Part shown: in pieces, positions 34,144-43,424 of the stretch | Numbering within the stretch: the first letter of the stretch is position 1 | Layout: each line of letters starts with the position of its first letter | Assembly: GCA_964585925.1 (NCBI GenBank) | Contig: CAZPFS010000002.1 | Coordinates: forward strand, 35,525-99,524 | Direction of reading: 5' to 3' | Source: JAAZLS01 sp964585925 | GTDB lineage: Bacteria > Bacillota > Dethiobacteria > DTU022 | DNA length: 64,000 nucleotides | Notes under the pieces: model-generated | Database searches by the model: none | What the model was told of the DNA's origin: nothing | The model's input: the letters and a program-made list of their open reading frames with translations, nothing else | Made by a program: the position numbers and the translations under genes

Positions 34144-35124
34144 ATGTTTTCAACGTTTACAGCCATTTTTGAAGCCCTTTCCTCGATCGAACAGGATCTT
34201 TCCGGCGAGATCACCGATTCCCAGAAGCGGGAGGTGATCGAAACATTGATCTCCCTAAGGAATACCATGGACAAATGCGTCGAGTACTGGATTAAATTTG
34301 AAGAAAGGGTCAACCAAATTCAGGAGCGTTATTCGATTTCCTTACCGGACACTTTCCCCCCCAGTTTTTTGGATTTTGATCCTGAAGACAAAGCTCTCCC
34401 AGGCCGGCAGCCGGAAAACAGATCAGGGGAACATGAGGCCCGGGAGATTGATCCGAGCTGTGAGGAAAATGAATTTGAAAGCCTGACCGGGGAGGGCGCG
34501 ATCACTTCATTTAGAAAAGCAATGGGATTTTGGGGCTTGTCCATGGTCGCGGAGGCCAGCAGGGAGTTCAAAAGCGTTACCTGCGAACAGCCCAATTTTA
34601 TTTTGGGCCATTTCTGCCTGGGGATTTCCTGTGCCCAATTGGGGCAAACCGAGGAAGCGTTCAAGGAGCTTAAACTGGTGCTGGCTTTGGAGAAAAACCA
34701 TTTTATCAAAGGGATGGCCTTAAACACACTGGGTGTGATCCTCGCGTCCAATGAACATTACAAACAGGCCTTGCCCTATTTTGTCAAGGCATCGGAGGAG
34801 GAGCCCGGGCTTGTGGAGCCCTGGTTCAATCGGGGAGCAATTCATTACAATTTGCAACAATATCAAAAGGCGGTGGAGTATTTCAACCGGGTGCTGGCAT
34901 TATCCGCCGGGGACTGGGAGGCGGAACTGCACCGGGGGAAGGCCTACGGGTACCTGGGAAAATACGCCGAAGCGCTGCCGGCGCTGGAACGGGCCTACAG
35001 TATCAATCCCCGGGAACCGCTGATTACTTTTGAACTGGCATATCTGTACCGTATCCTGGGAAAAAAGAATCATGCCAGGCATTATGGATTGTTAACTCGC
35101 CGCCTTCTTAAATCAAAACCTTGA
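34144..35124 (+). CDS. Tetratricopeptide repeat protein
   Basis: The 326 residues comprise a helical N-terminus (about 1-60, dimer-like), an acidic low-complexity linker (70-115), and about five TPR units from residue 140 (FILGHFCLGISCAQLGQTEEAF; MALNTLGVILASNEHYKQAL; EPWFNRGAIHYNLQQYQKAV; AELHRGKAYGYLGKYAEAL; ITFELAYLYRILGKKNHA). TPRs mediate protein-protein contacts; partners are unknown. ATG 34144 with GGTAGGGA upstream is chosen over an adjacent GTG. A TATAAT at 34117-34122 may be its -10; it diverges from the tRNA operon. Confidence 0.85.
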   Translation: MFSTFTAIFEALSSIEQDLSGEITDSQKREVIETLISLRNTMDKCVEYWIKFEERVNQIQERYSISLPDTFPPSFLDFDPEDKALPGRQPENRSGEHEAREIDPSCEENEFESLTGEGAITSFRKAMGFWGLSMVAEASREFKSVTCEQPNFILGHFCLGISCAQLGQTEEAFKELKLVLALEKNHFIKGMALNTLGVILASNEHYKQALPYFVKASEEEPGLVEPWFNRGAIHYNLQQYQKAVEYFNRVLALSAGDWEAELHRGKAYGYLGKYAEALPALERAYSINPREPLITFELAYLYRILGKKNHARHYGLLTRRLLKSKP

Positions 35125-35265
35125 ATGCCTCGGAAGCATTGTTCTTTTAAACGGCAGGAGTTTCCAATCATTGGCCGAAAATAGTTTATAGGGCATTTTT
35201 GAAAGCAGCTCAAGGCTGCTTTCGTTGGTTTAATTTCCTGCAATATGAGGTTAAGGAGGTTCCAG

Positions 35266-36057
35266 ATGGGACGGAGTAAAATAGCATTTATAGGCGGGAC
35301 CGGGGTTTATGAGCAATCTCTAACTGAAAAGAGAGAGCTGAAGGTTGCCACCAGGTACGGAGAAGTGCTTCTGGAATCCGCGTGGAACAACGGACAGGAA
35401 ATATTATTCTTAGCCCGCCATGGATCCCACCATGCGGTGCCTCCCCACCGGATCAACTACCGGGCTAACATTGCCGCCCTGAAAAAAGTGGGGGTGGAGG
35501 CGATCATTGCCACCGCGGCGGTGGGAAGTCTTAGGGAGTCAATTTCCCCGGGAAGCCGGGTGGTTATTGATCAGTTTATAGATTTTACCAAATGTCGTCC
35601 CCTCACATTTTACGATGGAGAAGAGGGGGAGGTAGTACATACCGATTTTACCGAACCCTATTGCCCGGATCTGCGGGCGGCCATTATCAGGGCCGCCCGG
35701 CGTTTGGATCGGCCGCTGATAGAGGGGGGCTGTTACCTCTGCACGGAAGGGCCTCGGTTCGAGACCCCCGCCGAAATAAAAGCATTCGCCTTGATGGGCG
35801 CCGATCTGGTGGGGATGACCAATGTTCCTGAGGTTATCCTGGCCCGTGAGGCAGGAATATGTTACGCGGCTATCGCGCTGGTCACGAATTATGCTGCCGG
35901 CATCTCTACCCGCAAGCTGACCCACGCCGAAGTATTAGAGGTTATCTCCGCCGGAAAAAATGATCTGGATCTTCTGCTGATGGGTTGTCTGGACGAAATC
36001 CCTAAATTGCCATCATGCGATTGCCGCCTGAGCGGAAATCACTGGCCGGATGATTGA
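35266..36057 (+). CDS. mtnP: S-methyl-5'-thioadenosine/inosine phosphorylase family
   Basis: Phosphorolytically splits methylthioadenosine (or the inosine form) to base and methylthioribose 1-phosphate. Signatures: GGTGVYE (phosphate loop), LARHGSHHAVPPHRINYRAN, AAVGSLRESISPG, FIDFTKCRPLTF, CTEGPRFETPAEI and GMTNVPEVILAREAGI. AAGGAGG is just before ATG 35266 (263 aa). The neighbouring deaminase suggests the cell deaminates methylthioadenosine first, making this a methylthioinosine phosphorylase in practice. Confidence 0.92.
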   Translation: MGRSKIAFIGGTGVYEQSLTEKRELKVATRYGEVLLESAWNNGQEILFLARHGSHHAVPPHRINYRANIAALKKVGVEAIIATAAVGSLRESISPGSRVVIDQFIDFTKCRPLTFYDGEEGEVVHTDFTEPYCPDLRAAIIRAARRLDRPLIEGGCYLCTEGPRFETPAEIKAFALMGADLVGMTNVPEVILAREAGICYAAIALVTNYAAGISTRKLTHAEVLEVISAGKNDLDLLLMGCLDEIPKLPSCDCRLSGNHWPDD

Positions 36058-36146
36058 ATTTATTTTTAAGAAAGGATCGGGAACCGCCCCGATCATCTTG
36101 CTTCCGGTACAGTGGATCCCGATGAAATTGGAAGGGGTGTGATAAA

Positions 36147-37454
36147 ATGGGGAGCATCTTGATCACCGACGCCGCCATGGTCACCATGGATGATCAGTAT
36201 CCGGATTGTATTTGTGGCGATCTGCTGGTGGAGGGAGACACCATTTCGGCTGTTGCGAAACGTCCGCACTCCCTGGATCCCGAAAGGGCAGATCGGATAA
36301 TTGAGGGTAGCAACCTGATAGTGATGCCGGGTTTGATCAACACTCACGGCCATGCGGCGATGACCCTGTTCAGGGGGTATGCGGATGATCTTCCCCTGAT
36401 GAAATGGCTGCGGGAGAAAATCTGGCCGGCAGAAAAGCTTTTAACCGGCGATGATATTTACTGGGGAACCATGCTGGCCATCGCCGAAATGCTGAAAAGC
36501 GGCACCACTACTTTTACGGATATGTATTTTTTTATGGATCGGGCCGCGGAAGCAGTGGCGGAAAGCAAAATACGGGCGATGCTATCCAGGGGATTGGCCT
36601 CGGCGGGGCTGGCCGGGGGAAAGATGTTGAGGGAGGCCGAAGATTTCACAAACAACTGGCAGGGCAGGGAAAATGGACGGATAAATACTTCTCTTGGCCC
36701 CCACGCTCCCTATACCTGTACTGTCGGATTCTTGAAAAAAGTAATGGACATTGCTTCCCGCACAGGGCGGCCGCTTCAGATTCATCTGGCCGAAACCCAG
36801 GAGGAGGTGGCAAATTGCCGCCGTAAACATGGATGCACCCCGGTACAGCTTATGGAAAATATCGGTCTGTTCGGGTTCAGGGTTATCGCCGCTCACTGCG
36901 TTAACCTGAGCGGTACTGATATTTCCATTCTGGCGGAGCGCGGAGTGGGGGTGGCCCACAACCCCGGAAGCAACCTCAAGCTGGGCAGCGGTATGGCGCC
37001 CCTGAAAGAACTTCTGGCGGCGGGGGTCAAGGTAGGCCTGGGTACCGATGGCGCCGGGAGCAACAACAATCTTAATATGTGGGAAGAAATTTCCCTGGCG
37101 GCGCTGCTCTCAAAAGGCGTGCACCGGGATCCCACATTAATACCGGCCGGGAAAGCCTTGGAATTGGCCACCAGCGGGGGGGCGGAGGTACTTGGACTAC
37201 CCCGGTTGGGCAAACTAAAAGAGGGTTACAAGGCAGACCTCATCGGAATAAAAAAGAACTCCCCTCACCTTACTCCGATTTACAATCCCAGGGACCACCT
37301 GGTGTATACCGCCGCCGCTGCCGATGTTTCGCTGGTACTGGTAGACGGGCGGATCCTGGTCGATAAAGGGGAATTGACGGAGCTTGACGAGGAGCGGATC
37401 ATGTTTGAAACCTCAAAAAGGGCTTACCGGTTGGTGGGGAAAGAATATAATTAG
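36147..37454 (+). CDS. mtaD: 5-methylthioadenosine/S-adenosylhomocysteine deaminase
   Basis: Metal-dependent amidohydrolase that deaminates the adenine of methylthioadenosine and S-adenosylhomocysteine. It has the TIM-barrel metal motifs NTHGHAAMTLFRG, QIHLAETQEE, AAHCVNLS and GTDGAGSNNNLNMWEE, and 435 residues as usual. GGAAGGGGTG precedes ATG. It forms an operon with mtnP and probably surE, turning over by-products of SAM metabolism. Confidence 0.94.
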   Translation: MGSILITDAAMVTMDDQYPDCICGDLLVEGDTISAVAKRPHSLDPERADRIIEGSNLIVMPGLINTHGHAAMTLFRGYADDLPLMKWLREKIWPAEKLLTGDDIYWGTMLAIAEMLKSGTTTFTDMYFFMDRAAEAVAESKIRAMLSRGLASAGLAGGKMLREAEDFTNNWQGRENGRINTSLGPHAPYTCTVGFLKKVMDIASRTGRPLQIHLAETQEEVANCRRKHGCTPVQLMENIGLFGFRVIAAHCVNLSGTDISILAERGVGVAHNPGSNLKLGSGMAPLKELLAAGVKVGLGTDGAGSNNNLNMWEEISLAALLSKGVHRDPTLIPAGKALELATSGGAEVLGLPRLGKLKEGYKADLIGIKKNSPHLTPIYNPRDHLVYTAAAADVSLVLVDGRILVDKGELTELDEERIMFETSKRAYRLVGKEYN

Positions 37455-37493
37455 AAAGAGATCAGATTCAGCTCGGGGCCTGGAGGTCATTAG

Positions 37494-38276
37494 ATGACTG
37501 GAACGATTTTGATCACCAATGATGACGGTATCTATGCGGAAGGTATTCAGTCGCTTTGCCAGGCGCTGTTACCGGTAATTGAAGATCACGGCTTCGAAAT
37601 GCTGGTAGTGGCTCCAAACCATGAACAGAGCGCGGTGGGGCATGCCATAACCATGCACCGTCCGTTGAGAGCGGAAAAGGTGCGGTTTTTGTATAACCCC
37701 CGACTGGAAGGATGGTCCGTTAACGGAACTCCTTCGGATTGTGTCAAGCTGGCGTCAGAGGCGATCCTTAATGTTAAACCCCGCCTGGTAATCTCGGGGA
37801 TCAATCACGGTTCTAACCTGGGCACCGATGTCCTGTATTCCGGCACGGTATCGGCGGCCGTGGAGGGTACAATTCTCGGAATTCCCGCCCTGGCGGTATC
37901 TTTGACCAAAGATGACGATTTTTCATATGCCGCGAATTTTATAGCAAATTTCTTCCCCTGCATTATGCAAAAAGGTTTGCCGGCGGGCACTCTGCTCAAT
38001 ATCAATATTCCGGGGGCCGACAACAGCCCGATTAAAGGTGTTAAGGCTACAATTCTTGGCCAGAGAAGATACCGCAATGCTTTCGAGCGCCGGACCGATC
38101 CCAGGGGAAGGGTTTATTACTGGCTGGCCGGAGAGTTGGTGGAGGAAAAAAGGGAAGAAGGAACCGATGTGCAGGCAATCAGGGATGGCTATGTTTCCAT
38201 AACCCCGGTTTGTTTCAATCTGACCAATGAGGAATTTTTGCAGCCGCTGGAAGATATTTTGCACCACCTGCCTTAA
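37494..38276 (+). CDS. surE: 5'/3'-nucleotidase SurE
   Basis: Broad nucleoside monophosphate phosphatase. The N-terminal metal motif ITNDDGIYAEGI, the VVAPNHEQSAVGHAIT loop, VNGTPSDCVKLA and SGINHGSNLGTDVLYSGTVSAAVEG are all SurE hallmarks. 260 residues, in the normal range. Its ribosome site (CTGGAGG) is close to ATG, 39 bases after mtaD. Confidence 0.96.
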   Translation: MTGTILITNDDGIYAEGIQSLCQALLPVIEDHGFEMLVVAPNHEQSAVGHAITMHRPLRAEKVRFLYNPRLEGWSVNGTPSDCVKLASEAILNVKPRLVISGINHGSNLGTDVLYSGTVSAAVEGTILGIPALAVSLTKDDDFSYAANFIANFFPCIMQKGLPAGTLLNINIPGADNSPIKGVKATILGQRRYRNAFERRTDPRGRVYYWLAGELVEEKREEGTDVQAIRDGYVSITPVCFNLTNEEFLQPLEDILHHLP

Positions 38277-38343
38277 ATCCACCAACACCCCTTTGCCGGG
38301 GATAAAAAAACACCCATAAATTTTGTGAGGAGGGGCAATCGCC

Positions 38344-39771
38344 ATGACCGTATTGCGCCCGGCAGGCCCAAACCGCTATCTTATTCCGCGTCAGGGTTCG
38401 ATGAATGTAAATGCACTTGTTTATCTGAGTCCGGTACTGTACAACACTTTTTCAGAAACAGATTCGCTGCAACAGCTGATGAATGCCGCTTCACTGCCCG
38501 GAGTGATGGATCCGGTTATCGGAATGCCCGACATTCATCGCGGCTTTGGCCTGCCCATAGGGGGCGTAATGGCCATGGATGCCTCCCGGGGACTGGTGTC
38601 TGCAGGGGCGGTGGGGATGGATATTAATTGCGGAGTGAGGCTGCTCCGGACCAATATAGAAGCGGCTTCACTGGACAGGCCCCTGTTAAAAAAGCTCATG
38701 ATCGCCATAGTGGAACGTGTTCCCACCGGAATCGGGAAAACCAGCAGGCATGCGGCTCTGATCAGGTCGCATTTCCAAAAATTTGTCTGTATGGGGGTGC
38801 CCCACATGCTCGAGCTGGGCCTCGGACGTCCAGAAGATGTTACCTGTATTGAGGAGGGAGGGGCGTTCGAAGGTGCCGATCTGGCCGCGGTCAGCCGGAA
38901 AGCTATAGAACGGGGGGAGCAGCTCTCCACCACCGGCGGGGGCAACCATTTCATTGAACTGGGATTTGTGGCAAAAGTATTTGACCGGCAGGCCGCCGCG
39001 CGGATGGGTTTGGAAGAAGGCACCCTTTCAGTGCTTATCCATACCGGCAGCAGGGGTTTCGGACACCAGATTTGTACAGATTATTCGTCCGAAATGCTCA
39101 AAACAGCAGCCAGGTTGAAAATCAATATACCCGAAAAGGGGTTGGCGGCGGTACCTGTAAAATCCTCACAGGGTGAAAATTACCTGGCCGCCATGTCCTG
39201 TGCGGTGAATTTTGCTTTTTGCAATCGCCAGTGGATTACCGACGATGTGCGCAAGGCCTTTGCCGCGGTGTTGGGAGGAAAAGATAACACCTACGATCTG
39301 GGTCTGGTCTATGATGTGGCACATAATATTGCCAAATTCGAAACAATTAACGGCCAACGGGTGCTGATTCACCGCAAAGGCGCGGTAAGGGCTCTGCCGC
39401 CGGGCCATTGCGGAAATCCCCTGCCATACCGATCCACGGGGCATCCCATTTTGATCCCCGGAAGCATGGGGACTTCTTCGTACGTCATGCTGGCCATGGA
39501 CCAGGTGGCCGAGGCATTCTATTCGGTTAATCATGGCGCGGGAAGGGTTCTCTCACGCCGAAGTGCCCGCCGGGAAATAAGTCCGGAAAGGTTTAAAAAT
39601 TCAATGGAGGGAATCCTGCTATCGGGAGGCAGTCACCGGGCATTCCTGGATGAGGCCCCTCAGGCGTACAAGGATATTGAAGCGGTGATCGACACATTGG
39701 TAGAGATTGGGTTTACCCGGAAAGTAGCCAGGTTGCAACCTTTGGCCGTAATAAAAGGAAACGACAGGTGA
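38344..39771 (+). CDS. rtcB: RNA-splicing ligase RtcB
   Basis: GTP-dependent ligase joining RNA 2',3'-cyclic phosphate or 3'-phosphate ends to 5'-hydroxyls. Metal-site blocks are MPDIHRGFGLPIGGV, AVGMDINCGVRLL, GGGNHFIELG, and HTGSRGFGHQIC; the guanylylated His lies in HRKGAVRALPPGHCG. GGGTMSS-like PGSMGTSSYVM follows. Length 475 aa is normal. GAGGAGGGG precedes ATG. No archease or rtcA is adjacent. Confidence 0.96.
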   Translation: MTVLRPAGPNRYLIPRQGSMNVNALVYLSPVLYNTFSETDSLQQLMNAASLPGVMDPVIGMPDIHRGFGLPIGGVMAMDASRGLVSAGAVGMDINCGVRLLRTNIEAASLDRPLLKKLMIAIVERVPTGIGKTSRHAALIRSHFQKFVCMGVPHMLELGLGRPEDVTCIEEGGAFEGADLAAVSRKAIERGEQLSTTGGGNHFIELGFVAKVFDRQAAARMGLEEGTLSVLIHTGSRGFGHQICTDYSSEMLKTAARLKINIPEKGLAAVPVKSSQGENYLAAMSCAVNFAFCNRQWITDDVRKAFAAVLGGKDNTYDLGLVYDVAHNIAKFETINGQRVLIHRKGAVRALPPGHCGNPLPYRSTGHPILIPGSMGTSSYVMLAMDQVAEAFYSVNHGAGRVLSRRSARREISPERFKNSMEGILLSGGSHRAFLDEAPQAYKDIEAVIDTLVEIGFTRKVARLQPLAVIKGNDR

Positions 39772-39843
39772 TTTTCCCTCTACGCATACCCCACGTTCCA
39801 CTGCATATAAATGAGGCAGAACGACAGATCCGGGAGGACTCAG

Positions 39844-40491
39844 ATGAGATTACAAACCAGGGTTCCGGAACAGCGGGCTCTGGCCTGTCTGATTGTTGCG
39901 GCGGTGTTATTTGCCGGGTTCATGATTTTCGGATCGCCTCGTGTGGAAACCGCATCTGAAATATTAATACATGCCCTGGAAAAACTGGAGGAGAAGGAAA
40001 AATACCCCCTGGTAATTGAAGAAAAAGCCACCAGTTACAGCCTGAAATTCGAGGGTGAAATTCAAAACTATACCGACCTAAAAGGTAAAATTAAAGATCA
40101 CGGCTTGGAAATCAGCCGCCGAAAAGAGCTGCTTCTGGTCAAACCGGAGGCCGAAACAGACTGGCAGGCTGCGGAAGAACTGGGATTAAACAGTCTGAAC
40201 AGTTTTCTGGCTCATCCGGCAGAGGTCCTTCATGCACTGCGGGAAAATTTTGCCGAATTTATGTTTGATCCGGGAATTGGGGGCCTTCAAAATATTTACT
40301 ACGATACCTGTTCCGCCGACAAACATTTTGCCGATCAATTTTTTCCGGATATACCGGTGGCCTCGATCGACAGATTGACCGTTTATATGACCCTGTCAGA
40401 ACCGGAGCGGTTTCTAAAAGAGATCAAAATTGAACTAATTTTCCGGGGCAGTCCTGGCAGCAGTTTGACCCGTATATATATTGTCAATTGA
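39844..40491 (+). CDS. Predicted membrane-anchored protein of unknown function, 215 aa
   Basis: An N-terminal hydrophobic segment (ACLIVAAVLFAGFMIFG, about 15-31) looks like a signal anchor; the rest is a hydrophilic extracytoplasmic alpha/beta domain with no recognised motif. ATG 39844 follows GGGAGG closely. The C-terminal region with LTVYMTLSEPERFLKEIKIEL resembles the body of conserved spore-former lipoprotein-like families, but I cannot name one. It stands between rtcB and upp. Confidence 0.7.
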   Translation: MRLQTRVPEQRALACLIVAAVLFAGFMIFGSPRVETASEILIHALEKLEEKEKYPLVIEEKATSYSLKFEGEIQNYTDLKGKIKDHGLEISRRKELLLVKPEAETDWQAAEELGLNSLNSFLAHPAEVLHALRENFAEFMFDPGIGGLQNIYYDTCSADKHFADQFFPDIPVASIDRLTVYMTLSEPERFLKEIKIELIFRGSPGSSLTRIYIVN

Positions 40492-40591
40492 ACCCTCCCA
40501 TCTCCGGTTTGATCACCCATTTCACAAACTTCTTAAAAATTAATTGCCCCTGCAGACAAGTTATATTATTATTAATTTGGCAGGATTTTCA

Positions 40592-41230
40592 ATGAAAGGG
40601 GAAATTGCCCAATTGAGCGTCAGGATCATAAACCATCCTTTGGTAGAGCATAAAATTACGCTGTTGAGAGACAGGCAAACCAAGCCCCGGCAATTCCGGG
40701 AGCTGTTGAAGGAGCTGTCGATTTTGATGGCCTGTGAGATCACCACGGATTTAACCCTTAATGATCTGGTCGTGGAAACCCCTTTGGGAAGCTATTCAGG
40801 CAAAACCCTGGGTGAGGAAATAGTATTGCTTCCGGTGTTCAGAGCCGGCCTGGGAATGGTGGAGGGTTTTTTATCGGTCATCCCTACCGCCAGAGTGGGA
40901 CATCTGGGGTTGTATCGAGATGAACAAACCTTCAACCCGGTGTTTTACTATTCCAAGCTTCCTGATCTAAGCAATTCCCAGGTAATTGTACTTGATCCCA
41001 TGCTGGCCACCGGCGGGACAGCCTCTTATTGCCTGGAAATGCTGAAAAGGAAAAAATGCAGCAAGGTCAAGCTGGCGTTTATTATTTCTTGTATGGAAGG
41101 GGTTAACAGGCTGAAGCACGAACATCCGGGTACAGTTATTTATACATGCGGCCTGGATCAGGTTCTGGATGAACATGCATACATAGTTCCCGGATTAGGT
41201 GATGCAGGGGATCGCCAGTTCAACACCTGA
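40592..41230 (+). CDS. upp: Uracil phosphoribosyltransferase
   Basis: Converts uracil and PRPP to UMP. The PRPP loop VLDPMLATGGTAS, the RAGLGMVEG and LYRDEQT motifs and the uracil-binding end YIVPGLGDAGDRQF are intact, in 212 residues. I use ATG 40592, which aligns with the family start (preceded by a modest GCAGGA site); an earlier in-frame codon at 40544 would add an atypical extension. Confidence 0.95.
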   Translation: MKGEIAQLSVRIINHPLVEHKITLLRDRQTKPRQFRELLKELSILMACEITTDLTLNDLVVETPLGSYSGKTLGEEIVLLPVFRAGLGMVEGFLSVIPTARVGHLGLYRDEQTFNPVFYYSKLPDLSNSQVIVLDPMLATGGTASYCLEMLKRKKCSKVKLAFIISCMEGVNRLKHEHPGTVIYTCGLDQVLDEHAYIVPGLGDAGDRQFNT

Positions 41231-41288
41231 CGGCACGCTTCCGGCCAGGCAGATCGGGAGCCAGTCATTCCCCAAAATCCTGATTCTA

Positions 41289-41318
41289 TTGACATAAGAC
41301 AAGTTCATAGTTTAAAAT
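41289..41318 (+). promoter_or_regulatory. Candidate promoter in the upp-rny gap
   Basis: A perfect TTGACA (41289-41294), 18-base spacer, TAAAAT (41313-41318). The remaining gap to rny at 41627 is about 300 bases of leader holding an inverted repeat around TTTGGTAA...TTACCAAA (about 41498-41545) and a terminator at 41569-41596. Confidence 0.55.
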
Positions 41319-41568
41319 AAGTTTACGGTTTTGAATTTTGTCCTTTTATCAGTTGCCTTTTATCAGGTTGGCATATTTATAACAGCGGTTATCGGTTTGG
41401 ATCGGTTTATAACTTAAAAGAGAAGGACCTGGCGCCTTATAGATTTGTGGGGCGCTATGGATAGAATTGTAATTCATTTGCTGTCCTTGCAACACGCCTT
41501 TTTGTATTTGGTAACAATACATTTACAATAAAGGGGTTTACCAAAACGTAATCCTTCCTTTCTCTTTT

Positions 41569-41596
41569 AAGCTGTGCCTGAAACACAGTTTTTTTT
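41569..41596 (+). terminator. Terminator in the rny leader
   Basis: An eight-pair stem (aagctgtg with cacagttt, one G-T pair; loop cctgaaa) is followed by eight or more T residues. It lies 30 bases before the rny start and 18 bases before its ribosome site, so it either ends upstream transcription or attenuates rny. Confidence 0.75.
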
Positions 41597-41626
41597 GATC
41601 TATTCATAAAATCGGGAGGTGATCAT

Positions 41627-43162
41627 TTGGGCATCAATGTACCGTTTACTATCCTTGCGCTGCTGGCCGGCGTTGGTTTAGGTTATATTATCCGGAAGTA
41701 CCTGGCAGAGGCTCGTATTATTTCAGCGGAAGAGGCGGCCAAAAATATTATTGAACAAGCCAAGAGCGAAGCCTTGGCAGTCAAACGAGAGAAAGCGCTT
41801 GAGGCCAAGGAAGAGATGCACCGGCTGCGCAATGAACTGGAAAAAGAAAACCGTGAAAGACGATCCGAAATCCAGCGGATGGAACGCCGGTTAATGCAAA
41901 AAGAGGAGTCCCTGGACCGAAAAATTGTCAACGCGGAGAAAAAAGAAGAGGATCTGAAAAAAAAGGAAGAAGAAAACATAAAGGTGCGGGACAAATTGTC
42001 CGAGTTGTACCGGCAGCAACAATCCCTGCTGGAACAGATATCCGGAATGAGCTCGGAGGAGGCAAAGGAGCAACTGCTTCAGCGCATAAAATCAGAGATC
42101 ACCCATGAAATGGCGATGATGGTGAAAGATATTGAAACCCAGGCCAAAAATGAGGGTGACAAGAAAGCCCGTGAAATAATTACCATGGCCATCCAAAGAT
42201 GTGCCGCGGATCATGTTTCGGAGTCAACAGTATCGGTGGTTTCCCTTCCCAATGATGAGATGAAAGGAAGGATCATCGGCCGAGAGGGGCGCAATATCAG
42301 GGCTCTGGAAACCCTTACCGGGATTGATTTGATAATTGACGATACACCGGAGGCGGTTATCCTGTCGGGATTTGATCCGGTTCGAAGAGAAATCGCCCGG
42401 GTTTCCCTGGAACGGCTGGTAAGCGACGGCCGGATACATCCCGCCAGGATTGAGGAAATCGTGGAAAAAACCCGTAAAGAGGTAGAGGCCCAAATAAGGG
42501 AAGAGGGAGAACGGGCCACCTTTGAAACCGGTGTTCACGGACTTCATCCTGAACTGATGATCTGTTTGGGAAAATTACGCTTCCGCACCAGTTACGGCCA
42601 GAACGTATTGCAGCATTCCATTGAAGTAGCCCAATTGGCGGCGGTGATGGCTGCCGAATTGGGGCTCGATGTTAATTTCGCCAAACGTGCCGGTTTGCTG
42701 CACGATATTGGCAAGGCGGTAGATCATGAGATAGAAGGCTCCCACGCCCAGACCGGCGCCGAGATGGCTAAAAGGTTCCGCGAATCTTCGGAAATTGTGA
42801 ACGCCATTGCCGCACACCACGGTGATGTGGATTTTCAAACCATGGAGGCGGTGCTGATCCAGTCTGCCGACGCCATTTCCGCCGCTCGTCCGGGGGCACG
42901 AAGGGAAACCCTGGAATCTTATATAAAACGGCTGGAAAAGCTGGAGGAAATCGCCGATTCCTTTGAAGGGGTAGATAAGGCCTACGCCATTCAGGCCGGA
43001 CGTGAAATAAGAATTATGGTCAAGCCCGAAAAAATCGATGATTATGCCTCTGTTCAGGTAGCCCGGGATATAGTGAAAAAGATTGAAAGCGAATTGGAAT
43101 ATCCGGGACAGATCAAGGTAACCGTAATCCGGGAGACCAGAGCGGTAAGCTATGCCAAATAA
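41627..43162 (+). CDS. rny: Ribonuclease Y
   Basis: Membrane-anchored endoribonuclease that starts decay of many mRNAs. Order: N-terminal membrane helix (INVPFTILALLAGVGLGYII), a long coiled coil (about 35-190), a KH domain (GRIIGREGRNIRALETLTG), an HD domain (HSIEVAQLAAVMAAELGLD with RAGLLHDIGKAVDHE), and the conserved C-terminus ending in VTVIRETRAVSYAK. 511 residues, typical. TTG start with GGGAGGTGATC upstream. Its leader contains a terminator and its downstream flank an unusual repeat array. Confidence 0.97.
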   Translation: MGINVPFTILALLAGVGLGYIIRKYLAEARIISAEEAAKNIIEQAKSEALAVKREKALEAKEEMHRLRNELEKENRERRSEIQRMERRLMQKEESLDRKIVNAEKKEEDLKKKEEENIKVRDKLSELYRQQQSLLEQISGMSSEEAKEQLLQRIKSEITHEMAMMVKDIETQAKNEGDKKAREIITMAIQRCAADHVSESTVSVVSLPNDEMKGRIIGREGRNIRALETLTGIDLIIDDTPEAVILSGFDPVRREIARVSLERLVSDGRIHPARIEEIVEKTRKEVEAQIREEGERATFETGVHGLHPELMICLGKLRFRTSYGQNVLQHSIEVAQLAAVMAAELGLDVNFAKRAGLLHDIGKAVDHEIEGSHAQTGAEMAKRFRESSEIVNAIAAHHGDVDFQTMEAVLIQSADAISAARPGARRETLESYIKRLEKLEEIADSFEGVDKAYAIQAGREIRIMVKPEKIDDYASVQVARDIVKKIESELEYPGQIKVTVIRETRAVSYAK

Positions 43163-43165
43163 CTA

Positions 43166-43245
43166 GGTATGGGGACAGTTCTGCAAGATCCAAGGTATGG
43201 GGACAGTTCTGCAAGATCCAAGGTATGGGGACAGTTCTGCAAGAT
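43166..43245. repeat. 28-bp tandem repeat array, about 2.9 copies
   Basis: Three adjacent copies begin with GGTATGGGGACAGTTCTGCA at 43166, 43194 and 43222. The first two are identical 28-mers; the third is identical for 24 bases and then runs into the reverse complement. GGGGACAGTTCT resembles dispersed REP-like sequences mobilised by IS200-like (RAYT) transposases in Firmicutes, but no transposase is present in the window. Confidence 0.9.
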
Positions 43246-43257
43246 AGAACTGTCCCC
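43227..43257. repeat. Perfect inverted repeat closing the tandem array
   Basis: GGGGACAGTTCT (43227-43238) and AGAACTGTCCCC (43246-43257) are perfect 12-base complements separated by seven bases. The transcript would form a strong hairpin right behind rny. Confidence 0.92.
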
Positions 43258-43290
43258 GATCTCCCCGATCTCCCCGATCTCTCCGATGAC
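43253..43290. repeat. 9-bp microsatellite-like repeat
   Basis: CCCCGATCT/CCCCGATCT/CCCCGATCT/CTCCGAT units continue straight from the inverted repeat, with small changes in the last unit. It appears to be slippage expansion at the end of the same element. Confidence 0.8.
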
Positions 43291-43323
43291 CCCGGTGCAT
43301 CCCCGATATGTCTTCCATGGTAG

Positions 43324-43348
43324 AAAGTGCCCGCGGGCACTTTTTTTT
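43324..43348 (+). terminator. Intrinsic terminator after rny and the repeat array
   Basis: The palindrome AAGTGCCCGCGGGCACTT is followed by eight T residues in total (43341-43348). The rny transcript probably includes the repeat array and ends here. Confidence 0.85.
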
Positions 43349-43424
43349 ACATATTTAAAAGAAGGTATTTTCTGACCCTCTATCGAATAAAATAATTTAC
43401 CATTTTTGGGTTGGAGGGTATTAA

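Noticed and set aside
43166..43257. CRISPR-like array
   Set aside because: The 28-mers are directly adjacent with no spacers, and the third copy leads into its own reverse complement; no cas genes are near.
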